Notes: a model not told the origin generated them from the sequence alone. Positions 49,405-59,896 are shown, counted from the first letter of the stretch. The stretch is DNA of 64,000 bases from Paracoccaceae bacterium (GCA_014872875.1 WKFI01000011.1:1-64000), one strand, 5' to 3'. Numbers and translations are program-made.

Positions 49405-50544
49405 GTGGCCAAAGACATGATCGACCCAGTAGCAGCTCTACGGCAGAACACGTCTGTTCCCTTTGAACAGGCGCGTGCGATGCCACCGGAAGTCTACACC
49501 TCCGAAGAATTCATGCAGGAGGAGTTGAACAACATTTTCGCCAAGGACTGGTATTGCGTCGGCCGCGCCGACGCATTGGCCGAGCCGGGTTCCTATACCA
49601 CCTGCGATCTGGCCAACCAGCCGATCCTCGTGATTCGCGACCGGGACGGAACTCTGCGTGCGTTGTCGAATGTCTGCCTGCACCGCATGTCCACACTGCT
49701 GCACGGCCGCGGTAAGGCACGCTCCATTGTCTGCCCCTACCACGCTTGGACCTATAACCTGGACGGGTCGCTGCGCGGCGCGCCGGCCATGACCCTGAAC
49801 GAAGGCTTCTGCAAGGACAGCTATACGCTCCCCAAGATCCGGTGCGAAGAATGGCTGGGCTGGGTCTTTGTCACGTTGAACAACGATGCCCCGCCCGTGG
49901 CCGAACAGCTGCGCGAAGTCGAAGACATGATCGCGGGCTATGACATGACCAATTATACCGAAGCCTTTTATGAAGAGCATGTCTGGGACACCAACTGGAA
50001 GGTCCTGGCCGAGAACTTCATGGAAAGCTACCACCTCCCCGTCTGCCATGCCGGAACCATCGGTGGTCTCAGCCGTCTGGAGGACATGGTCTGCCCGCCG
50101 GGTCTGCCCGCCTTCAACTATCACACGATCCTCAAGGACGATTCTCTGCGCATTGCGATGGCGCACCCCAGCAATGACCGGCTGAAGGGTGACGAACGCA
50201 AAACGACTTTCCTGCTGTCAATCTATCCGTCGCTGCTGATCACGCTGACACCGGGCTATTTCTGGTATCTGTCACTGCATCCGGTCAGCCCAGGTAAGGT
50301 GCACATCCGCTTTGGCGGCGGCATGTCGGACGATTACAAGGACGACGCCGACGCCCAGCAGAACTTCAAGGACCTGAAGACACTTCTGGACGACGTGAAT
50401 GTCGAGGATCGCGGCTGTACCGAAAAAGTGTACCGTGGTCTCAGCTCGAACGCTGCCGAACCTGGACACCTGAGCCATCTCGAGCGCCCAAACTATGATT
50501 TTGCTCAGTACCTGATGGCCAAGATCGATGAGAGCCGTGCATGA
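49405..50544 (+). CDS. Rieske (2Fe-2S) aromatic-ring-hydroxylating/N-demethylase-type oxygenase alpha subunit
   Basis: CLHRMSTLLHGRGKARSIVCPYHAW; NFMESYHLPVCH; GTG start with AAGGAG upstream. Confidence 0.9.
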   Translation: MAKDMIDPVAALRQNTSVPFEQARAMPPEVYTSEEFMQEELNNIFAKDWYCVGRADALAEPGSYTTCDLANQPILVIRDRDGTLRALSNVCLHRMSTLLHGRGKARSIVCPYHAWTYNLDGSLRGAPAMTLNEGFCKDSYTLPKIRCEEWLGWVFVTLNNDAPPVAEQLREVEDMIAGYDMTNYTEAFYEEHVWDTNWKVLAENFMESYHLPVCHAGTIGGLSRLEDMVCPPGLPAFNYHTILKDDSLRIAMAHPSNDRLKGDERKTTFLLSIYPSLLITLTPGYFWYLSLHPVSPGKVHIRFGGGMSDDYKDDADAQQNFKDLKTLLDDVNVEDRGCTEKVYRGLSSNAAEPGHLSHLERPNYDFAQYLMAKIDESRA

Positions 50545-50731
50545 ATGCACATAGGGGCGGCCTCTTGGCCTCCCCGTAACCCCGTTCAAAGTTGGGGGGC
50601 TGACGGCCCCCGGAACATCAGAGATTGTTTTCGACCCAAAGAAGACGCCCGCACCACCAACGGGTACCGGTTGGAACCCAACTTTGTAACGGAGCAAAAC
50701 GAAACATGTTGATCCTGCGGAGCAAGCCAGA

Positions 50732-51862
50732 ATGAGCCAGATCACACATATTCGCCAGGAATTGCAGTCGGTCACCAGCTTGCCAGCGGATCGACCGATG
50801 ACGATGCCGGGACGGTTCTATACCGATCCCGATTATTTCGACTGGGAGGTTCAGACCGTCCTGAAGCAGGGCTGGCATAGCCTGGGCCGCGCAGACGAGA
50901 TTCCGGAACCCGGCGACTACTTTACTGTTCAGCTGTTCAAAGAACCGCTGATCGTGGTCCGCGGCGATGACAACCAGATCCGGGTGCTGGCCAATGTATG
51001 CCGCCACCGCGGGATGCCGCTGACCGAAGGCAAGGGCAAGGTTAAGCGGTTTGTATGCTCGTATCACGCCTGGGCCTATGGTCGTGACGGTGCTTTGCTG
51101 CGGGCGGCCAGGATGGACAATGCCGGGTTCGATGCGAAGTCCTGCAAACTTCACAGTTTCAACAGCGTCGTCTGGAACGGTTTCATTTATGCCAATCTGG
51201 ATCCGGCGGCCGCTCCGTTCACCGACGGATCAGGCGAGCTGGATGCCTTGTTGCAGAATTACGAACCCGAAAACTTCCGCGTTGTCCACGTGGCCGAGGA
51301 GATCTGGCACACCAACTGGAAATGTCTGGTCGAGAACTTCATGGAAGGCTACCACCTGTCCGTGGTGCATCCGCAGACCCTGCATGGCTATACGCCTACG
51401 GGCCTGGCGCGCAAGGCAGTTTCCGGGCCGGGCTTCACCTCCTATTGCGCCAATTATCCTGATGGCATCGAGTCCCGTGGACATGGTGCCGCTGGGCTCA
51501 GCGATGCAGAACGCAACCGATCGACCCTGTTCGCGGTGTTCCCGACCCAGATCACCAGCCAGGCCGCAAGCCTGCTGGTTTCGATCTCGATCTTCCCGCT
51601 CAGTGTGGACCGGATCCGGGTGAAATGGACCATGTCCGTGCATGGCGACGATCTTGACGAAGAAACGATACAGAGCCGGATTGCGCTGTGGTCCGAGGTC
51701 AATCGAGAAGACCGCGAAAAGCTGGAGCGGATGCAGGTTGCGCTGAACTCTGATCACGCCGTCTCCGGTCCGCTTGCCAGCGACGATCTGGAAGGCACCA
51801 TTCGCGACTTCCAAGCTTGGCTGGCCGAACGGGATCAGCTGCAGGATCTGGCCGCGGAATGA
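50732..51862 (+). CDS. Rieske (2Fe-2S) oxygenase alpha subunit, paralog
   Basis: CRHRGMPLTEGKGKVKRFVCSYHAW; NFMEGYHLSVVH. Confidence 0.92.
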   Translation: MSQITHIRQELQSVTSLPADRPMTMPGRFYTDPDYFDWEVQTVLKQGWHSLGRADEIPEPGDYFTVQLFKEPLIVVRGDDNQIRVLANVCRHRGMPLTEGKGKVKRFVCSYHAWAYGRDGALLRAARMDNAGFDAKSCKLHSFNSVVWNGFIYANLDPAAAPFTDGSGELDALLQNYEPENFRVVHVAEEIWHTNWKCLVENFMEGYHLSVVHPQTLHGYTPTGLARKAVSGPGFTSYCANYPDGIESRGHGAAGLSDAERNRSTLFAVFPTQITSQAASLLVSISIFPLSVDRIRVKWTMSVHGDDLDEETIQSRIALWSEVNREDREKLERMQVALNSDHAVSGPLASDDLEGTIRDFQAWLAERDQLQDLAAE

Positions 51863-51923
51863 TCGGCCGGCAGTTGTCTTTCGGGGGCTTGCAGGCCCCC
51901 GAAAAGCGCAGGATAGTCAGTGA

Positions 51924-52862
51924 ATGACACTGCGCTTCACTCTCAGACAGCTTGAATACTTCGTGGCCGTCGGCGAATGCGGCTCGATCGCGGGGGCAAG
52001 TGACAAGGTCAACGTGACTGCCCCGACGATCTCGGCCGCGCTATCGCAACTGCAAAAGGAAATGGGTCTGCCGCTTTTTGTGCGTAAGCATGCACAGGGC
52101 CTGTCCTTGACCCAGTCCGGGCGTCAATTCCTTGTGCAGGCAAAGCAGGTGCTCAGCGAAGCGCAGGCGCTCAACCGATTGGCAGGTGACATCTCTGGCA
52201 GTGTTCAGGGGCCGCTGAACGTGGCTTGCCTGCTGACCTTTGCGCAGCTGCTTGTGCCGGCGCTGCGGCGCGGGTTTTCGCAACGCTATCCCGACGTGCA
52301 GTTGCGTCAGTTCGAGCTGAACCAGATGGAGATCTTCGAACAACTCCGCCGCGGTGAGGTCGATGTGGCGCTGACCTATGACATGCATCTGCCGCAGGAT
52401 CTGGAATTCGTGCCGTTGCGTACCCTGCCCACCTATGCCGTGCTCAGCCAGAACCACCCGTTGGCAAAGAAGACCGTCGTGTCGGTCGAAGAACTGGCCG
52501 AACACCCGATGATCCTGCTGGATCTGCCGATCAGCAGCGAATACTTCATGTCGTTCTTTCGTTTGACCGGTCACCGCCCCAACATCGTCGAACGCACCAA
52601 GGACATGGAAGTGCTGCGAGCGCTGGTTGCAAATGATTTCGGGTATTCCATCGTCAATATCCGGCCACGAAATGACTTGTCTCCAGACGGGCAAAAGCTG
52701 CGCTTCATCCCGTTGAACGGGCCCGTCATTGCGATGGAAATCGGCCTTGTGATGGTCCGCGAAGCTCGCAATGCCGCCGTGATCGAAGCGTTTTCACGCC
52801 ATTGCCGAAAAACCATGGATGAATGGGACTTTCCCGGCCAGGCCTTGTCCCCTGCATCCTGA
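51924..52862 (+). CDS. LysR-family regulator
   Basis: FTLRQLEYFVAVGECGSIAGASDKVNVTAPTISAALSQLQKEMGLPLFVR. Confidence 0.92.
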   Translation: MTLRFTLRQLEYFVAVGECGSIAGASDKVNVTAPTISAALSQLQKEMGLPLFVRKHAQGLSLTQSGRQFLVQAKQVLSEAQALNRLAGDISGSVQGPLNVACLLTFAQLLVPALRRGFSQRYPDVQLRQFELNQMEIFEQLRRGEVDVALTYDMHLPQDLEFVPLRTLPTYAVLSQNHPLAKKTVVSVEELAEHPMILLDLPISSEYFMSFFRLTGHRPNIVERTKDMEVLRALVANDFGYSIVNIRPRNDLSPDGQKLRFIPLNGPVIAMEIGLVMVREARNAAVIEAFSRHCRKTMDEWDFPGQALSPAS

Positions 52863-52945
52863 CGCAAGGCAATCGCCCATACGACCATCGCATTGATTTG
52901 CCCTCTCCTTTTGCTTTGCTACTATTGAGAACAAGGAGGGCCCAG

Positions 52946-53602
52946 ATGCCATCAACTGCTCAGACCCCGCAAACCGGCCCCTGCAACCAAGCCTTGATCG
53001 TGGATGACCACCCACTTTTTTGCGACGCACTTTCAATGACTTTGCGGGCTGCGACCGGCATTCGCGACATCACGACGGCCAGCTGCCTGAGCGACGCGAT
53101 GGAGGAGTTGGACAAGGCGCCAGATCTGATCCTGCTGGATCTGAACCTGCCGGATGTCAACGGACTGGAAGGTTTGGCCCGCCTGCGCAAGGCAACCTGT
53201 GCCCCGATCATCGTGATCTCCTCGATGGCAGACAACCGGATCATAAGCAGCGTCTTGCACGCCGGCGCCATGGGGTTTGTCCCCAAGCACAGCCCACGTG
53301 AGGTGTTCCAGAGCGCCTTCGACGCGCTACGGCGTGGTGAACAATTCGTACCACCCGGCTTTGTTCTGCTGGCCGAGGACAACTCCGCCCTGCAGGACGG
53401 CGCCCAAAGGCTGGCCTCATTGACCAATCAGCAGGCCAAAATCCTGCGGCTGATTTGCGAAGGCAAGTTGAACAAGCAAATCGCCTATGACCTGTCGATC
53501 GCTGAAACCACGGTCAAGGCTCATGTAACGGCGATCATGCGCAAACTGGGTGTACAAAGCCGAACACAAGCCGTCCTGATTGCCAAGGACGGCGGGTTCT
53601 AG
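52946..53602 (+). CDS. NarL/LuxR-type response regulator
   Basis: ALIVDDHPLFCDAL...LILLDLNLPDVNGL...LTNQQAKILRLICEGKLNKQIAYDLSIAETTVKAHVTAIMRKLGV; GGAGG upstream of ATG 52946. Confidence 0.93.
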   Translation: MPSTAQTPQTGPCNQALIVDDHPLFCDALSMTLRAATGIRDITTASCLSDAMEELDKAPDLILLDLNLPDVNGLEGLARLRKATCAPIIVISSMADNRIISSVLHAGAMGFVPKHSPREVFQSAFDALRRGEQFVPPGFVLLAEDNSALQDGAQRLASLTNQQAKILRLICEGKLNKQIAYDLSIAETTVKAHVTAIMRKLGVQSRTQAVLIAKDGGF

Positions 53603-53688
53603 GCGCCCTGATCCTTACAGGTCGAATTGCGTTGCGAAATCCCGACCCCGGGTTCTAGGATACTCCCGGGGAAGAGGGAGGAACGCAG

Positions 53689-54861
53689 ATGAACCGGATC
53701 CGCGATATGGCGGGCCTGCCCGTGAGGCATGGTCAGATTGTCCGCACTGCGTTTGCCGATTGCCACGATGACTCGGCAGTTGAAAGGCTGGTCCGTGACA
53801 TGGGATCTGAGGGCTTGGATCTTGTCATCCTGTTCATGTCCCCCAACAGCGATCTGAACAAGGTTCTCGCCGAAGCGACCGAAGCTTTTGCCCCGGCGCA
53901 TGTCATCGGCTGCACCACCGCTGGAGAGTTATCCGAACACGGCTATTCCGAGGATGAGATTGTTGCCATCGGCCTTCCGAGCAGCCATTTTCAGACGCGC
54001 ACCATACTGATCGAGGATCTAACAGAGTTTCAGGCTCAGCCAATCATCGACCGAATGATCCGCAATCGGAACCAGATGGCGTGGGAAACGCCGGATTGGG
54101 GGTCGGAGTTCGCCCTGCTGCTGGTGGACGGGTTGTCACTGCGCGAGGATGAACTGACCTCACAATTGGCGTTGGGGCTTGGCAATGTCCCCCTGTTCGG
54201 CGGCTCGGCCGGGGATGGCAACCTGTTCGAGAGCACGTATGTGATGCACGATCAACATGTGCTGTCGAACGCGGCTGTTCTGGTTCAGGTGCGCTCCTGC
54301 TGTCCGATCAAGGTCTTCAAGGCCGACCATCTGGTGCCGACGGAAAAACGCATGGTTGTTACCGGTGCCGATCCTGCGCGGCGGATTGTCTGCGAGATCA
54401 ACGCCGAACCGGCAGCCCGCGAATATGCCCGTATCCTTGGCAAGGACCCCGAACAGCTGACCACGTTTACCTTTGCTGCGCATCCCGTTGTGGTTCGGAT
54501 CGGAGATCAGCATCACGTCCGCGCCATCCAACAGGTCGCTCCGAACGGGGATCTGGTGTTCTTTTCAGCCATTGACGAAGGCGTGGTTCTGACACTCGCC
54601 GAACCCGACGACATGGTCACCCATCTGGAGGCCGAGATGAGCCGGCTGCGCAGCTATGGCACTCCGGACATGATCCTGGGCTGCGACTGCATCCTGAGGC
54701 GGGTCGAATCCGAACAGAAACAACGAACCGGAGAGATCTCTCGCATTCTGGCCGACAACCGGGTGGTCGGGTTTTCGACCTATGGCGAACAGGTCAATTC
54801 GATGCACGTGAACCAAACCCTGACCGGCGTCGCGATTTATCCGCCGGAAGAAGACCGTTAG
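53689..54861 (+). CDS. FIST N/C-domain sensory protein
   Basis: FMSPNSDLNKVLAEATEAFAPAHVIGCTTAGELSEHGYSEDEIVAIGL; GDCILRR-type C-terminus (GCDCILRRVESEQ). Confidence 0.9.
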   Translation: MNRIRDMAGLPVRHGQIVRTAFADCHDDSAVERLVRDMGSEGLDLVILFMSPNSDLNKVLAEATEAFAPAHVIGCTTAGELSEHGYSEDEIVAIGLPSSHFQTRTILIEDLTEFQAQPIIDRMIRNRNQMAWETPDWGSEFALLLVDGLSLREDELTSQLALGLGNVPLFGGSAGDGNLFESTYVMHDQHVLSNAAVLVQVRSCCPIKVFKADHLVPTEKRMVVTGADPARRIVCEINAEPAAREYARILGKDPEQLTTFTFAAHPVVVRIGDQHHVRAIQQVAPNGDLVFFSAIDEGVVLTLAEPDDMVTHLEAEMSRLRSYGTPDMILGCDCILRRVESEQKQRTGEISRILADNRVVGFSTYGEQVNSMHVNQTLTGVAIYPPEEDR

Positions 54862-54865
54862 ACCG

Positions 54866-57070
54866 ATGCCATACAATCTGATCGACCCCAGCGACAGTCT
54901 TGAACGGCAGAATGAGAAACTGCTCAAGATCACCGAAACCCTGATGCGTCGGGTCGAACAGAACAGCGCCGATGCAGGTGTGGCTTATGCCCAGTTCGAA
55001 CGGGCCGCAATGCTGGAGGAAGAGGTTCGCACCCGAACCCGCGATCTCGAACGCACGCTGGACCTGCTGAACCTGTCAAACGCCAAGCTGGCACAAGCCA
55101 ATGCCGAAACCGAAGCTGCGCGCGCCAACCTGTTCAACGCCATCGAAACCGTGCAAGAAGGCTTTGCGCTCTTCAATGCACAGGACGAACTGGTCATGTG
55201 CAACAGCCGCTTTGGCAAGCACATGCGGGATGTGTATCACCTGTTCAAACCGGGGCTGACCTTTTCCGAATATGTGGATCTGGTGTCGAAAAGCCCTTTC
55301 CTGGACCTTCCTGCAGGCGAAGGTCCGGAGCAATGGGCCGACCGCCGCCTGCGTCGTCACAAGGACAATCACGTCGTCTTCAACGCCCGCATGGCCGGGG
55401 ATCGCTGGCTTCAGGTCAGCGAACACAGGACCGGTGACGGCGGCACCGTGGTTCTGCAAACCGATGTGACCGACATGATGCGGCTTGAGCGGCAGGAGCG
55501 CGAACGCCTGCTGGATGATCAGGCCCGCCTGATCCGCGCGACATTGGACCACCTGGATCAAGGCGTCTGTATCTTTGATCGGAAAAACCGCCTGGCCGGG
55601 TGGAACCGCCGGATCAGCGAGCTTCTTTCCCTGCCTATTGGGCGCCTGCAAATCGGCAACTCCTTTGCCAGCCTGTTCAAATGGGTTGAAAAACAGGCCG
55701 CGTTCCCCGATGCCGCAACCCCGATCCGGGTGCGGGACTGGGTTTCCGGTCCACAACGGCGCGGTGCCCTGTCCTTCGAAATCACGCTTGGGCTGGATCA
55801 TACTTTGGCGGTGTTTGCCCAGCAGATGCCGGACCAGGGTTTTGTGATCTCCTTTACCGATATCTCCGCCGAAAAGGCCGCCGTTCGGGCGATGACCCAG
55901 GTCAACGAAACTCTGGAACGGCGGGTGATGGAGCGAACGCTGGAGCTGGAAGATGCGCTGGCCGAGGCGGAACGGGCCAATGCCTCGAAGTCCCGCTTCG
56001 TAGCCGCGGCCAGCCATGATCTATTGCAACCCCTCTCTGCGGCGAAACTCTATGTCTCGTCACTGGAGGCCGAGTTGACCACACCGGAACTGCAGGAACG
56101 TCTGGCCAAGGCGACCAATGCACTTGGCAGCGTCGAGAACATTCTGGATGCACTTCTCGACATCTCGAAGTTGGACAGCGGACAGGCGGCGGTGCATTTG
56201 TCGGACGTGCCCATGAACTTGCTGATGGGTCAACTGAGCGATGATCTGGCGCCTCTTGCCGCCCAGAAAGGGTTGAAGTTCAAGGTCGTACCAACCAGCG
56301 CCGTGGTGCGTAGTGACGCGACCTTCTTGCGTCGCATTTTGCAGAACCTGCTTTCGAACGCCATCCGATATACCCCCCGCGGCCGGGTTCTGATTGGCGC
56401 ACGTCGTCTGGGCGGTGCCCTGCGTGTCGAGGTCTGGGACACTGGCCCCGGTATTCCCGAAGACCACCAGGAAGATGTCTTTGCAGAGTTTCATCGCCTA
56501 GATGCACTGGCCAGCCCCAGTGAAGGCATGGGGCTGGGCCTTGCCATCGTCGATCGAGCCTGCCGGTTATTGAACCATCCGCTGCACCTGGATTCGCATC
56601 CCGGTCGCGGCACGCGGTTCACGGTCGAACTGCCGCTTGTGGCTACGGGCGGTGCGTCCCCCGTTTCCCGTCCCCGCGGTCCAGCCTATACTCTGGACCA
56701 CGCCATCGTGCTGTTGCTGGAAAACGACGCGGACTTGCGCAGCGCAATGACGATCACGCTGGAAGGCTGGGGGCTGGATGTCTTTGCGTGCGAAAGCCTG
56801 GACGAAGCCGTCGCCCTTCTGGAAGAGGTCGACATCACCCCCGATGCAATTATTGCGGATTATCAGCTTAATGACGGGGCCTTGGGGACCGATGCGTTAC
56901 AGGTACTAACGGACCGTTTCGGCGAAATACCGGCCTGCATAATCACGGCCAACAGGGGCAGTGGGCTGTCCGAGTTTTGTTCGCAATCCGGTGTATCGCT
57001 GATCTACAAACCGATTGACCAGAACGAATTGCGGACCTTTCTGTCAAGCTACACCCCCAAACAGGGCTGA
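54866..57070 (+). CDS. Hybrid sensor histidine kinase (PAS, HisKA, HATPase, REC)
   Basis: KSRFVAAASHDLLQPLSAAKLYVSSLE; LQNLLSNAIRYTP; GMGLGLAIVDRACRLL; C-terminal receiver IADYQLNDG. Confidence 0.93.
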   Translation: MPYNLIDPSDSLERQNEKLLKITETLMRRVEQNSADAGVAYAQFERAAMLEEEVRTRTRDLERTLDLLNLSNAKLAQANAETEAARANLFNAIETVQEGFALFNAQDELVMCNSRFGKHMRDVYHLFKPGLTFSEYVDLVSKSPFLDLPAGEGPEQWADRRLRRHKDNHVVFNARMAGDRWLQVSEHRTGDGGTVVLQTDVTDMMRLERQERERLLDDQARLIRATLDHLDQGVCIFDRKNRLAGWNRRISELLSLPIGRLQIGNSFASLFKWVEKQAAFPDAATPIRVRDWVSGPQRRGALSFEITLGLDHTLAVFAQQMPDQGFVISFTDISAEKAAVRAMTQVNETLERRVMERTLELEDALAEAERANASKSRFVAAASHDLLQPLSAAKLYVSSLEAELTTPELQERLAKATNALGSVENILDALLDISKLDSGQAAVHLSDVPMNLLMGQLSDDLAPLAAQKGLKFKVVPTSAVVRSDATFLRRILQNLLSNAIRYTPRGRVLIGARRLGGALRVEVWDTGPGIPEDHQEDVFAEFHRLDALASPSEGMGLGLAIVDRACRLLNHPLHLDSHPGRGTRFTVELPLVATGGASPVSRPRGPAYTLDHAIVLLLENDADLRSAMTITLEGWGLDVFACESLDEAVALLEEVDITPDAIIADYQLNDGALGTDALQVLTDRFGEIPACIITANRGSGLSEFCSQSGVSLIYKPIDQNELRTFLSSYTPKQG

Positions 57071-57080
57071 GCGGCACAAG

Positions 57081-57299
57081 TCACGCCTGCCCCGCGTCCG
57101 GTGGGATGTCGCGGCCCGCCAATTCTGGCGGAGCCCCCAGCAAGGCCAAGGCAAACAGGGCAAGAAACGGCGTTACCAACACGCTGGCAATCCCCCAGAA
57201 CAGCCAGCTACGACCGCTGGAGGCCGCAACAAATGCGGGCAACGCAAAAAGAAAGCCGACAGCCAATAGTCCCAGTAGCACAGCAAGTGTATCAATCAT
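57081..57299 (-). CDS. Small membrane protein
   Basis: 72 aa with two hydrophobic segments. Confidence 0.45.
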   Translation of the reverse strand: MIDTLAVLLGLLAVGFLFALPAFVAASSGRSWLFWGIASVLVTPFLALFALALLGAPPELAGRDIPPDAGQA

Positions 57300-57464
57300 T
57301 CAGTCACCAATTCCCTTCACATCAAGGCTGAAGCACGGACATCGGGAACCTCCCCCGAGGAAGAATGCCTCATCAACTCTTGATCCATAAATGGGGGTCT
57401 TGGGCCGGTTGTGCTTTCAAATCCCGGCCAGGTCTTGGTGATTTTCGGTCAAACGGGTTGCTTT

Positions 57465-59084
57465 TCACTGGCAGAAAAACAGCTGCGTCCCGTTTGTTTC
57501 CAACCGCAAGGTGCAGTGTCTTTCGCCGTCCTGCACGCGTGCGACATATGCCTCCATGTCCAGTCCCGGCACGATGGGAAAAATCAGCCAGACCGGGCCT
57601 GTGTGATCCGCGACCTGATCGATCAGGGGCAGAAATTTGGGCTGAGGCTCGGAAGGTTCCGCCGCTGCAAGAAGGTGGCGATCCGTCCACGCAACCTCAC
57701 CCGACCGGTTGTCCAGCACACCCAACAGCTCCCAGTCTGCGGGGGCTACCATCAATGTCATGGGTTGCAAACTTGGGTACAGCCAGACCGGCGCCGACAG
57801 ATCCGCCGCCGTGATCTCATCGATCACCGGCAGAAGTTCGGGCGAACGGCGATGGACCGCATTCCAGGCTCCAACACTTGCCACAACAACCAACGCAACC
57901 AGCCCCGCCAAACCGACCATGCGCTGGCGATCAGACGGCAGCCGGCGAGCGATCCATCCCACCACCCGCTCCCCTGCAAACGCTGCCAGCAGCAGCACCA
58001 ACGGGCTGAGGAAAAAGAAATGCCGGTAGGCCGAAAAGGCCAGCATCCCTAGGATATTCAGCACCCCGGCCAAAACCAAAACTATCACTGTGACGAGACC
58101 GACAAAGGGCGCGCTCCGAAACGACAGCAACAGAATGAGCAGCAAGACCGCAAAACTTCCAAGGGCAATCGCAGCATAAAGCGCAAAGCCATCCGCGAAC
58201 GTCCCCACCATCCATAACCGGATCTGTTCCTGCCCCAATGGCTGCAGGAGATATTCGGGCAGCCGTGTCAGAATCTTGATATTCTCGGTCATCGACCCGC
58301 CCGGATCGACCAGGCCGCTGGAATAGAATGGCTGGTAGGCCGCCAACTGGTACTGCACCAGTCCCCGATTGATCAGGACGTGAAACGCCGCGGCAACAAT
58401 CACTGCGAGCCCGGTGACCAGCACCACACGGCGAAGATCGCTTTCGAAACCCTCTTCGGCAACCGGACCGCGACGGATGACCAGGCGATAGGTCAGAATG
58501 GCCAGTCCCGTGGCGACCACCACCAGCGGGGAAGTGAAAGCAAAGACCGGGGCCACCGCACAGATGACCAGATACAACACTGCCGCACCAGGACGTCGGG
58601 ACAAGGCCAGTTTGCGCCCGGACAACACAATCAGGGATGTTGCCAGAAACTCGAATGAATAGTGCTTTATTTCAACCGCATACTGCCAAAACCAAGGGTT
58701 CGCAAAAACGACGCCAAAGAACAAAGCTGCAGCGACCCAATTGCGACGCGGAACAAAACTGGTGCTCAGCGCCATCAGACCCAGACAGAATGCGCCAAGG
58801 CTCAGCACGCGCATCGCCTCGAACGCGGCCAGAGCATCAAGCCCTGCGGTGGCAGAGCGAACCAAGAGCACATATCCAATTGGTGCGGCCTGTTCATAGA
58901 AAGGCAGAGGCTGCAAAACCGGGGCATCCTGTCCAACAAAGTTGAACGCCAGCATTGCTTCGTCCGACCAGGGTTCACGCAGGTTCAACATGGCAAGCGC
59001 GGCAAAAGCCGCGATGATCAGCACGCAGAGGCCCAGAAAACCCAGTTTCTTGGCTTGGTTTCGAACCGCGGGTGTCCCCGTCAT
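57465..59084 (-). CDS. Polytopic membrane protein, GT39/ArnT-like glycosyltransferase candidate
   Basis: Many TM segments; N-terminal LREPWSDEAMLAFNFVG (acidic loop motif). Confidence 0.7.
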   Translation of the reverse strand: MTGTPAVRNQAKKLGFLGLCVLIIAAFAALAMLNLREPWSDEAMLAFNFVGQDAPVLQPLPFYEQAAPIGYVLLVRSATAGLDALAAFEAMRVLSLGAFCLGLMALSTSFVPRRNWVAAALFFGVVFANPWFWQYAVEIKHYSFEFLATSLIVLSGRKLALSRRPGAAVLYLVICAVAPVFAFTSPLVVVATGLAILTYRLVIRRGPVAEEGFESDLRRVVLVTGLAVIVAAAFHVLINRGLVQYQLAAYQPFYSSGLVDPGGSMTENIKILTRLPEYLLQPLGQEQIRLWMVGTFADGFALYAAIALGSFAVLLLILLLSFRSAPFVGLVTVIVLVLAGVLNILGMLAFSAYRHFFFLSPLVLLLAAFAGERVVGWIARRLPSDRQRMVGLAGLVALVVVASVGAWNAVHRRSPELLPVIDEITAADLSAPVWLYPSLQPMTLMVAPADWELLGVLDNRSGEVAWTDRHLLAAAEPSEPQPKFLPLIDQVADHTGPVWLIFPIVPGLDMEAYVARVQDGERHCTLRLETNGTQLFFCQ

Positions 59085-59896
59085 GGCCTGTACCTCCCCA
59101 GCGCCGCCCCGATGGTCTGAGACAGCAGATCAGCCTTGCCCCGAAAGCCAGAAATCTTGGTCGGCGTCGGCTGTCCCTCGGGATAAGATCGACGCACTGG
59201 CACCTGCCCCACCTTCAAGCCCAATTGCCCGGCCCGGACAGTCAGATAGAACAGCAGTTCATAATTCTGGAACAGATCGCGGAAGGGCTGCACCTGAGGG
59301 TGCCGCAGGTAGCGGGCAGAATAAGCCCGGAACCCGTTTGTGGTATCGCTGAGCCAGTTGCGCCCCGACAAGCTCAGCATCGGCGAATGGATCAGTCGAT
59401 TGCCGATCGTGCGCTCCAGTGGCGTATTTTCCGCCACTCCGCCCGCCATGTACCGGGACCCCTGTACATAGTCATAACCCTCGGCCAATCGGCTCAGAAA
59501 CAGCGTCACCGCCTCCACCCCGTCCTTGCCGTTTCCGTCGATGGTGACGATCCCGTCATAGCCCTGATCCAGACACCAAGCGTACGCCATCCGCAGCTGC
59601 GCTGACAGACGTCCGGGTCCGGTTTTGGTCAACAGGGCCCGAACACCGGCCTGGCGCAGAAACCCGGCATCCAGAGAGCCGTCGTTGGATCCTCCATCCG
59701 CGACGATCACGTCAACCGCCAGTTCGGCCGCCTGCACACGCAACAACTGCGCGCGGATCCGGTCGCCTTCGTTGATCACAGGAATCACCAGCGCGTGCGC
59801 GTGACCCTTGTCGGCGAAGACCGCGACCTCGTGGCTGGGCACCTGCCAGGTTGCAGGATCGGACGCTTTCCCGTCCGCGGATCGGTCATCGGTCAT
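59081..59896 (-). CDS. GT2 family glycosyltransferase (DPM1-like)
   Basis: ALVIPVINEGDRI...VDVIVADGGSNDGS...GIVTIDGNGKDG; internal ATG MTDDRS. Confidence 0.85.
   Translation of the reverse strand: MTDDRSADGKASDPATWQVPSHEVAVFADKGHAHALVIPVINEGDRIRAQLLRVQAAELAVDVIVADGGSNDGSLDAGFLRQAGVRALLTKTGPGRLSAQLRMAYAWCLDQGYDGIVTIDGNGKDGVEAVTLFLSRLAEGYDYVQGSRYMAGGVAENTPLERTIGNRLIHSPMLSLSGRNWLSDTTNGFRAYSARYLRHPQVQPFRDLFQNYELLFYLTVRAGQLGLKVGQVPVRRSYPEGQPTPTKISGFRGKADLLSQTIGAALGRYRP

Noticed and set aside
51879-51904. Hairpin tttcgggggc/gcccccgaaa after the second Rieske gene
   Set aside because: Good stem but no T-run on the plus strand; not called as a confident terminator.
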